Shown here: positions 58,277 through 64,000 of the stretch, one piece after another
How positions within the stretch are numbered: the first letter of the stretch is position 1
Layout of the letters: the number at the start of each line of letters is the position of its first letter
Origin: Acuticoccus sediminis
Lineage (GTDB): Bacteria; Pseudomonadota; Alphaproteobacteria; Rhizobiales; Amorphaceae
Length of the DNA stretch: 64,000 nt
NCBI RefSeq assembly: GCF_003258595.1
Contig: NZ_QHHQ01000007.1
Span: forward strand, 248,001-312,000
Reading direction: 5' to 3'
Notes under the pieces: generated by a model
The model's database searches: none
Told to the model about the DNA's origin: nothing
What the model saw: only the letters and a program-made list of their open reading frames with translations
Made by a program: the position numbers and the translations under genes

Positions 58277-59053
58277 TCAGACGCCCTTGAAGGAGGGAGC
58301 CCGCTTCTCGAGGAAGGCCGAGCAACCTTCGTGCGCGTCGGCCGCGTCGAGCACGAGGCCGATCATCGCCTGTTCGTGGGCGAGGGCGGCGGCGAGCGGC
58401 ATGTCGCCCCCGGCCACCAGCGTGCGCTTCAGCAGCTTCAGCGTCAGCGGCGACTTGGAGGCGATCTTCTCGCAGGTCGCCATCGCCTCGCTCATCAGCG
58501 TGTCATGCGGGACGACGCGGTTGGCGAGCCCGACCGCGACGGCCTCGTCGGCGGACAGCATGTCGCCGGTGAACATGATCTCCTTCGCCCGGCACAGCGG
58601 GAGCTGGCGGATGATGCGCTGTGTCCCGCCCGCGCCGGGGAAGAGGCCGAGGTTGATCTCCGGCAGGCCGAGCCGGGCCTTGTCCGAGAGGATGCGGATG
58701 TCGATCGCGAGCAGGATCTCCGTCCCGCCGCCCAGCGCGAAGCCGTTGACGGCGGCGACGGTCGGCTTGTCGAAAATCTCGATGCGGCGGAACAGCCGGT
58801 GGATGTCCTCGGCAAACTCGGAATAGTGCGCCAGGCCCTGGCGCGAATTGAGGTCGGCGATGTCGCCGCCCGCGATGAACGCGCGGCCCGCCCCGGTGAA
58901 GAGGACCACGCGCACGCCGTCGTCGGCCTCGACCTCGTCGAGCGCGGCGTGGAAGGCCTTGATCGTCGGGACGTCGATGGCGTTGAGCGTCTCGGGACGG
59001 TTGATGGTCAGGGTAGCGACGGCGCCGTCGCGGGTGATGTCGATCGGGCTCAT
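58277..59053 (-). CDS. Enoyl-CoA hydratase/isomerase (crotonase family)
   Basis: This 258-residue crotonase-fold enzyme hydrates an enoyl-CoA. The oxyanion-hole loop AGRAFIAGGDIADL lies near 54-67. Both catalytic glutamates are present: one in ALGGGTEILLA (near 107) and one in LGLPEINLGLFPGAGGTQ (near 130). The start is the ATG at 59053 and the stop lies one base before the E2 start (TGACATG). It sits between the E1beta and E2 genes, an unusual insertion in a dehydrogenase operon that ties the complex to beta-oxidation-like steps. Confidence 0.9.
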   Translation of the reverse strand: MSPIDITRDGAVATLTINRPETLNAIDVPTIKAFHAALDEVEADDGVRVVLFTGAGRAFIAGGDIADLNSRQGLAHYSEFAEDIHRLFRRIEIFDKPTVAAVNGFALGGGTEILLAIDIRILSDKARLGLPEINLGLFPGAGGTQRIIRQLPLCRAKEIMFTGDMLSADEAVAVGLANRVVPHDTLMSEAMATCEKIASKSPLTLKLLKRTLVAGGDMPLAAALAHEQAMIGLVLDAADAHEGCSAFLEKRAPSFKGV

Positions 59054-59062
59054 CGGGGGTCC

Positions 59063-60034
59063 TCAGGAAAGTGAGCGGCGCACGGCGGCGGCGATGCGCG
59101 CTGCATCCGGGCGATAGGCGGCCTCGAGCGTGCGGCCGAAGGGGGAGGGGGCGAACGGAGCGCCGACGCGGACGATGGGCCCGTCGAGCTCGTCGAAGCC
59201 GACGTCGGCCATGCGCGCGGCGATCTCCGCGCCGACGCCGAAGGACTCCACCGCCTCGTGCGCGACGACGAGGTTGTGAGTGCGCGACAGGCTCTCGAGG
59301 ACGAGCGCCTCGTCCCAGGGCTGGATCGAGCGCAGGTCGACGACCTCAGCCGCGATACCGTCGTCCGCGAGCGTCGCCGCGGCGGCGGTGGCGAGGCCGA
59401 CCGTCGCGCCGTAGGCGACGATCGTGGCGTCCCGCCCCTCGCGGACGATGCGACCACGGCCGATCTCGACGGGCTCGGGCGTCTCGGCGAGGTCGCCCTT
59501 CATGGCGTAGAGCGCCTTGTTCTCGACCACGATGACGGGGTCCGGGTCCTCGATCGCGGCACGCAGGAGGGCGTAGGCGTCCGCCGGCGTCGCCGGGCAG
59601 ACGACCTTGAGGCCGGGGACGTGGGCGAGCCACGCCTCGAGGCACTGCGAGTGCTGCGGGCCGGCGTTGAGGCCGCCGCCGTGCGGCGTACGCAGCACCA
59701 TCGGCACCGACCCCTGGCCGCCGAACATCGAGCGCGCCTTGGCCGCCTGGTTGACCAGCATGTCCATCGACAGCGTGATGAAGTCCATGAACATGATCTC
59801 GGCGACGGGCCGCATGCCGGTGAGGGCCGCGCCGACGGCGATGCCGACGATGGACGCCTCGGCGATCGGCGCGTCGAGGACGCGGCCGGGATAAGTCGCC
59901 ATCAGGTCACGCGTCACCTTGAACGAGCCGCCCGCGGCGCCGACGTCCTCGCCGATGACGAAGACGCGCTCGTCCGCCGCCATCGCGTCGGAGAGCGCCT
60001 GGTTGAGGGCCTTGCCGAACCGAACCTCGGCCAT
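59063..60034 (-). CDS. 2-oxoacid dehydrogenase E1 beta subunit
   Basis: This 323-residue TPP-dependent E1 beta subunit (AcoB/BkdB/PdhB-like) has VFVIGEDVGAAGGSFKVT, APIAEASIVGIAVGAALTGMRPV, MVLRTPHGGGLNAGPQHSQCLEAW and the C-terminal transketolase domain (ATIVAYGATVGLATAAA, EVVDLRSIQPWDEALVLESLSRTHNLVVAHEAV). With E1alpha it decarboxylates a 2-oxoacid or cleaves acetoin. The ATG at 60034 lies just after the E1alpha stop (60037). It is read as part of the same operon as E1alpha, the hydratase and E2. Confidence 0.9.
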   Translation of the reverse strand: MAEVRFGKALNQALSDAMAADERVFVIGEDVGAAGGSFKVTRDLMATYPGRVLDAPIAEASIVGIAVGAALTGMRPVAEIMFMDFITLSMDMLVNQAAKARSMFGGQGSVPMVLRTPHGGGLNAGPQHSQCLEAWLAHVPGLKVVCPATPADAYALLRAAIEDPDPVIVVENKALYAMKGDLAETPEPVEIGRGRIVREGRDATIVAYGATVGLATAAAATLADDGIAAEVVDLRSIQPWDEALVLESLSRTHNLVVAHEAVESFGVGAEIAARMADVGFDELDGPIVRVGAPFAPSPFGRTLEAAYRPDAARIAAAVRRSLS

Positions 60035-60036
60035 CG

Positions 60037-60993
60037 TCAGGCCTCCACCGTGTAGACGTCGGACAGCATCCCGGCCGGATCCGCGTCGGGTGCGGACCGG
60101 GCGGCCGCGACCGCGGCCTCGATCTCGGCGTCGACCTCGGCGAGCGTGCCGGCGAACCACGCCTCGGCGGTTCCGGCGGCGATCAGGCCGTCGGCGGCGA
60201 GGCGCAGCGGGTCGCGGGCGTCGAGGTCGTCGATCTCGGCCGCGTCCCGGTAGTCCTGGCGGTCGCCCTCGAAGTGGCCGCGCACACGCGTGGTGGCGCA
60301 TTCGAGGATCGCGGGCGCAGGCGTCTCGCGCATCCCGGCGATCAGCGCGCCGGCCGTCTCGGCGACCTCCTCGACGCGGTTGCCGTCGACGCCGCGGTAG
60401 GTGATCGAGAACGCCGCTGCGAGCCTGTCGAGCCGGGTGGCGAGCTGGCGCTCGGTCGGGCTGAACTCCGACCAGCCGTTGTTCTCGCACACGAAGAGCA
60501 CCGGCAGCGACCAGAGGGCGGCGATGTTGAAGCACTCGTGCACGACGCCCTCGGCGAGGGCCCCGTCGCCGAAGTAGACGGCCGCGACGTGCCCACCGCC
60601 CTGCATCTTGAGCGCCAGCGCGCTCCCGGTGGTGATCGGGATGCCTGCGCCGACGATCCCATTGGCCCCGAGCATGCCCTTGGAGAGGTCGGCGACGTGC
60701 ATCGACCCGCCGCGCCCTTTGCAGAGCCCCGTGGCGCGGCCCATGATCTCGGCAAAGAACCCGGTGAGATCGACGCCCTTGGCGAGCGTATGGCCGTGAC
60801 CGCGGTGGTTGGAGGAGACGGTGTCGCGGTCCGTCAGGTGATGCGAGACGCCCGTGGGCACCGCTTCCTGGCCGATGGAGAGGTGCAGGAAGCCTGGCAC
60901 CTCGCCGTCGGCGAAGAGCTTCTGCAACCGTTCCTCGCTGCGGCGGATGACGAGCATCCGGCGATAGAGGGTTTCGAGCTCGGATCTATCCAT
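60037..60993 (-). CDS. 2-oxoacid dehydrogenase E1 alpha subunit
   Basis: This 318-residue TPP-binding subunit (AcoA/PdhA-like) has RGHGHTLAKG near 65, GKGRGGSMHVADLSKGMLGANGIVGAGIPI and the TPP/Mg motif GDGALAEGVVHECFNIAALWSLPVLFVCENNGWSEFSP. The H-rich phosphorylation loops of mitochondrial PdhA are absent. It is the first enzyme of the complex in this operon, with a 35-base gap after the SDR upstream. Acetoin, pyruvate and branched-chain 2-oxoacids remain possible substrates; the short length (318) is closest to acetoin or 2-oxoisovalerate types. Confidence 0.9.
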   Translation of the reverse strand: MDRSELETLYRRMLVIRRSEERLQKLFADGEVPGFLHLSIGQEAVPTGVSHHLTDRDTVSSNHRGHGHTLAKGVDLTGFFAEIMGRATGLCKGRGGSMHVADLSKGMLGANGIVGAGIPITTGSALALKMQGGGHVAAVYFGDGALAEGVVHECFNIAALWSLPVLFVCENNGWSEFSPTERQLATRLDRLAAAFSITYRGVDGNRVEEVAETAGALIAGMRETPAPAILECATTRVRGHFEGDRQDYRDAAEIDDLDARDPLRLAADGLIAAGTAEAWFAGTLAEVDAEIEAAVAAARSAPDADPAGMLSDVYTVEA

Positions 60994-61028
60994 GGGGGGT
61001 GCCGCCCTTGGTCACGACTCGTGATGCG

Positions 61029-61829
61029 TTAGTCATTTTTCGCCGCGAAAGCCTCCCTCACTCCGCCGTAGGGCGCCCAGGAGCCGGCGCAGAAGAAGCC
61101 GGCGTCGACCGGGAGGTTGACGCCGGTGATCCCGGACGCCGCGTCCGAGAGCAGGAAGGCGACGGCGCTCGCGACCTCGTCGGTCTCCACCATCCGGCCG
61201 AGCGTCGAAGCGGCGGCGAGGCGTTCCGGGTCGCGGTGGCCGCCGTCGATCTGCGCCTGGAGAGCGGGTGTCCGCGTGTATCCCGGCAGCACCGCGTTGA
61301 CGCGGATGCCGCTGCGGCCCCACTCCCCGGCGAGACCCATCGTCAGGTTGCTGACGGCGGCCTTCATCGGTGCGTAGGCGTGGAGCGGCACCGAGCGTTC
61401 GGCTGTGACGGAGCTGATCGTGACCATCGATCCCGCGCCGCGCGCCATCATCGGCGGCGCGAACGCGCGCAGGGTGAGGTACGTGCCGCGCAGGTTGATC
61501 TCGTAAATGTCGTCGTAGAGCTCGACGCCGAGGTCGGCGGGGCGATGCGGCGGCTGGACGATCCCGGCCGATGTGACGACGCCGGCGACCGGGCCGACAT
61601 TCGCCTCCACCGACGCGGCGAAATTCTCGATGGCGGCGGGGTCGCGAACGTCGAGCGTGTACGCCACGCCGCCGATCGCCTCCGCTGCGCGCTCGGCCGC
61701 CGTCCCGTTGCGGTCGGCGACGACGACGCGGGCGCCGTTCCGGGCCAGGTGACCCGCGGTGGCGAGTCCAATTCCGCTGGCGCCGCCCGTCACCACGACA
61801 ACGCGCCCGGCAAAGCCGTCCCCGCTCAT
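61029..61829 (-). CDS. Short-chain dehydrogenase/reductase
   Basis: This 266-residue SDR has VTGGASGIG near 13, a DVRD strand, a TSAG motif (TSAGIVQ), catalytic YAPMK (Tyr-x3-Lys) and a C-terminal GITGVNLPVDAGF. NAD is favoured by the acidic DRN after strand two. It starts at ATG 61829, six bases after GGGAGGG; an ATG two codons earlier is too close to that site. It is first in the minus-strand catabolic operon (E1alpha follows after 35 bases) and probably oxidises a hydroxyacyl-CoA or hydroxy acid intermediate. It is related to the SDR at 63390 but not identical. Confidence 0.87.
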   Translation of the reverse strand: MSGDGFAGRVVVVTGGASGIGLATAGHLARNGARVVVADRNGTAAERAAEAIGGVAYTLDVRDPAAIENFAASVEANVGPVAGVVTSAGIVQPPHRPADLGVELYDDIYEINLRGTYLTLRAFAPPMMARGAGSMVTISSVTAERSVPLHAYAPMKAAVSNLTMGLAGEWGRSGIRVNAVLPGYTRTPALQAQIDGGHRDPERLAAASTLGRMVETDEVASAVAFLLSDAASGITGVNLPVDAGFFCAGSWAPYGGVREAFAAKND

Positions 61830-61980
61830 GCCCATCCCTCCCATTGGTCCGTGCGCTGGGCACGGCCGGCCCATTCGGGCACGATGTTTTCACTATGCTT
61901 GCGCAATTGTGACTGATGGGTCAATCATCATTTTTGTCCGTGGCTTCGGATCACCAACAACAACACCACGGGAGGACACC
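61830..61980. promoter_or_regulatory. Divergent promoter region of the catabolic operon
   Basis: This 151-bp region lies between the SDR (minus) and the MmgE/PrpD gene (plus). TGATG (61914-61918) and CATCA (61926-61930) form a 5-bp inverted repeat with a 7-base spacer, and an AT-richer patch runs from 61905 to 61940. It is a candidate site for the TetR protein at 53755. GGGAGG before 61981 is the ribosome-binding site of the plus gene. Confidence 0.45.
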
Positions 61981-63387
61981 ATGAGCCCATCCGCGAGCCC
62001 GTCCGCGGGCGTGAGCCCACCTGCGAGCCTTGCCGCGACGCTCGGCGCCTTCGTCGCGTCGCTCGACGTTTCCGCGCTGCCGGAGGAGGTGAACGACAAG
62101 GCGCACGCCTGCCTTCTCAACGGCTACGGCATCGGCCTCGGCTGCCACCCGACGCCCTACGCGCCGGTCGCGCGCGAGGCGGTGATGGCGGTCGACGGCG
62201 GCGGCCCGGCGACGCTACTCGCGGACGGGCGAAAGGTCTCGCTGGCCGGCGCGATGCTCGCCAACGCCGCGCTCTTCCATGGCCGCGCGCAGGAGGACGC
62301 GTGCGGCGCCGCCCACCTCGGCGCCATCGTCATCCCGATGCTGACGGCGATGCTGGAGAGCGGGCGCTACGACCAGGCGAACGTCATCCCGGCCCTCGTC
62401 GCCGGCTACGAGGCGGGCGGCCTGTTCGAGGAGACGTACGCCGTCGACACGACGCCGGTCGGCTTCCGCGCGTCGACGCTCTACGGTCCGATCGCCGCGG
62501 CCGCGGCGGCCGCCCGGCTGATGGGGCTCTCCGCCGACCGGTGTGCCGCGGCTCTCGCCAACGCGGCGTCCTTCGCGGGCGGGCTGCTCCAGTCCTTCGT
62601 CGACGGCACGGACGAGTGGCGCTATCAGGTCGGCGTTTCCGGCCAGGTCGGCCTGACCGCGGCGACGCTCGCGGCGGCCGGCTCCGTATCCGCGCCCGGC
62701 GCATTCGAGGGGCCGAAGGGCCTCGTCCGCGCGTACGCGCGGCGCGACTGCGACACCGCCGCGCTCGCCGCGAAGCTCGGCCGGGACTGGCAGACCATGC
62801 GGGTCGCGTTCAAGCCCTTCCCGGTCTGCGCCTTCAACCAGACGCCGGTGACCGCCGCGCTGGAACTGCGCCAGAAGATCGGCATCCCGGAGACCGTGCG
62901 CGTCTACATGAACCCCTACGAGTGCGGCTATGCGGGGATGGACGCGAAGGGACCGTTCAACTCGATCTCCGGCACATTGATGAGCATTCCGTTCTGCATC
63001 GCCCTCGCGCTGGTGCGCGGCACGCCCACGATGGCGCTGATGACACGCTACGACGACCCCGAGGTGAACGCCCTGGAGTCGCGGATCGAGCTGGTCGCCG
63101 ACACCTCCGTCCCGGTGCTGAGCTGCCGCCTCGAGGCGACGGTCGACGGCAACATGGTGACGCACGAGAAGCCGATGACGGCGGCGGACTACTCCTATTC
63201 GTGGGACGAGGTCTCCCGGATGGTCCGGCGCATCGGCGCCGAGGAGGGCGTGCCGGCGGCCGCCTACGACGGCATCGAGAGGTTCTGCGCTGCGCCGGGC
63301 CGCGAGCCGGTCTCTCTGGTGGTCGAGGCCTTCCAGTCGATCCCTGCCGTGGCGCACCGGGGTGCCGCGCTCTCGGTCGAGGCGTGA
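61981..63387 (+). CDS. MmgE/PrpD-family protein
   Basis: This 468-residue protein has the two-domain MmgE/PrpD layout (2-methylcitrate dehydratase, cis-aconitate decarboxylase and relatives). An all-helical N-terminal domain has HGRAQEDACGAAHLGAIVIP and STLYGPIAAAAAAARLMGLSADRCAAALANAASFAGG, and a beta/alpha second domain has RVAFKPFPVCAFNQTP and NPYECGYAGMDAKGPFNSISGTLMS. The HxxFDD-type loop of true dehydratases is modified, so the reaction is uncertain; it might dehydrate or decarboxylate a tricarboxylic or hydroxy acid. It is divergent from the catabolic operon and followed immediately by an SDR. Confidence 0.85.
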   Translation: MSPSASPSAGVSPPASLAATLGAFVASLDVSALPEEVNDKAHACLLNGYGIGLGCHPTPYAPVAREAVMAVDGGGPATLLADGRKVSLAGAMLANAALFHGRAQEDACGAAHLGAIVIPMLTAMLESGRYDQANVIPALVAGYEAGGLFEETYAVDTTPVGFRASTLYGPIAAAAAAARLMGLSADRCAAALANAASFAGGLLQSFVDGTDEWRYQVGVSGQVGLTAATLAAAGSVSAPGAFEGPKGLVRAYARRDCDTAALAAKLGRDWQTMRVAFKPFPVCAFNQTPVTAALELRQKIGIPETVRVYMNPYECGYAGMDAKGPFNSISGTLMSIPFCIALALVRGTPTMALMTRYDDPEVNALESRIELVADTSVPVLSCRLEATVDGNMVTHEKPMTAADYSYSWDEVSRMVRRIGAEEGVPAAAYDGIERFCAAPGREPVSLVVEAFQSIPAVAHRGAALSVEA

Positions 63388-63389
63388 GC

Positions 63390-64000
63390 ATGGCCGACGC
63401 GACCGACGGCGAGGCGCCGCTCGTCATCGTCACCGGCGGTCTGAGCGGGATCGGTTCCGCCACTGCCGCGGTGCTTGCCGGGCGCGGCTTCCGCCCCGTC
63501 GTCTTCGACATCGCCGGCGGCGCGCCGGACGGGACCGCGTGGACCGTCTGGCCCGATCCGGTGGACGTGTCCGACGAGGATGCCGTCGAGGCCGCGGTGG
63601 CCGCGGTCGAGGAGCGTCACGGGCCGGTCGCCGGCCTCGTCAACGCGGCCGGCATCCTGGGGCGGATGCACCCGCCCGAGCGTCTCAAGATGAAGGACTG
63701 GGACAGGGAGATGGCCGTCGACCTTCGCGGCACGTTCGTGATGTGCCGCGCGGTCGGGCCGCGGATGGCCGCCCGGGGCGGCGGTTCGATCGTCAACATC
63801 GCTTCGGTGGTGGGGTCGTCGTCGGCGCCCGTGCACGGCTACGCGCCGGCCAAGGCGGCGGTGATCAGCCTGACGGCGACGCTCGCCGCCGAGTGGGGCC
63901 CGAAGGGCGTGCGCGTTAACGCCGTCTCCCCGGGCTTCACCCGCACGCCGGCGCTGGAGGCGGGCCTGCAGCATGGCGTCCTCGTCGCGGACGATCTGAT
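63390..64000 (+). CDS. Short-chain dehydrogenase/reductase (runs off window end)
   Basis: This is an SDR of which about 203 residues are visible: IVTGGLSGIGSATAAVLAGRG (12-32), DVSDEDAVEAAV, NAAGILG, SIVNIASVVGSSSAPVHGYAPAKAAV with the Tyr-x3-Lys pair, and RVNAVSPGFTRTPALEAGL. The ATG at 63390 is two bases after the MmgE/PrpD stop, so they are cotranscribed; a GTG at 63384 is an alternative. The C-terminal VDGG-type end lies beyond the window. With the MmgE/PrpD protein it probably handles a hydroxy-acid intermediate. Confidence 0.85.
   Translation, partial: MADATDGEAPLVIVTGGLSGIGSATAAVLAGRGFRPVVFDIAGGAPDGTAWTVWPDPVDVSDEDAVEAAVAAVEERHGPVAGLVNAAGILGRMHPPERLKMKDWDREMAVDLRGTFVMCRAVGPRMAARGGGSIVNIASVVGSSSAPVHGYAPAKAAVISLTATLAAEWGPKGVRVNAVSPGFTRTPALEAGLQHGVLVADDL

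Overview
The window is high-GC DNA (roughly 70% G+C by eye), densely packed, with many ATGA start/stop overlaps, strong GC third-position bias and Tat, CydAB (CioAB-like) and FixK-free Crp/Fnr genes. Together these suggest an alphaproteobacterium, probably a Hyphomicrobiales-type soil or marine chemoheterotroph. That placement is inferred from gene content and composition; no rRNA or tRNA gene is present to confirm it.

Positions 1-19.7 kb are a surface-polysaccharide locus. It has two GT4-type glycosyltransferases (one cut by the window edge), a third retaining GT, a GT8 enzyme, a HAD-phosphatase/UbiA-like membrane fusion, a Wzx-type flippase and a GalE epimerase. Two sugar-nucleotide cassettes follow: acetyltransferase/Gfo-Idh/DegT (WbpD-WbpB-WbpE-like, 2,3-diacetamido uronic acid type) and epimerase/DegT/NeuD-like acetyltransferase (amino-sugar type). 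A Crp/Fnr regulator and a LuxR-type regulator with a degenerate receiver domain lie inside or at the end of the locus, which also holds long gene-free stretches and a duplicated ~95-bp intergenic element.

Positions 20-26 kb carry a COG0523 metallochaperone GTPase and a 1518-residue secreted protein: an N,N-dimethylformamidase-beta-like domain followed by three DUF4082 modules alternating with two cadherin-like repeats and an RTX tail. From 26 to 36 kb most genes are on the minus strand: a GntR-controlled beta-decarboxylating dehydrogenase/SDR operon, then a respiratory group fdhD - FdhF/YdeP-type molybdoenzyme - cydAB - catalase-like haem protein - cytochrome b561.

Positions 36-48.6 kb hold single genes and short pairs: DUF1275 protein, aldehyde dehydrogenase, class III cyclase, amine oxidase, patatin phospholipase with an NTF2-like partner, MFS exporter, cupin, peroxiredoxin-like protein, LysR regulator and a small membrane protein. 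Positions 48.9-64 kb are a catabolic island: a five-gene HAAT-type ABC importer, converging on an eight-gene operon (SDR, 2-oxoacid dehydrogenase E1alpha/E1beta/E2, enoyl-CoA hydratase, acyl-CoA dehydrogenase, acyl-CoA ligase, TetR). A divergent MmgE/PrpD protein and another SDR follow. This looks like uptake and CoA-dependent degradation of an organic acid whose identity I cannot read from the sequence.

The most unusual pattern is at the 3' ends of transcription units. At least eight of them carry a perfect hairpin of 6-15 bp whose loop contains the stop codon, and further units have weaker versions. Genes inside operons mostly lack it.
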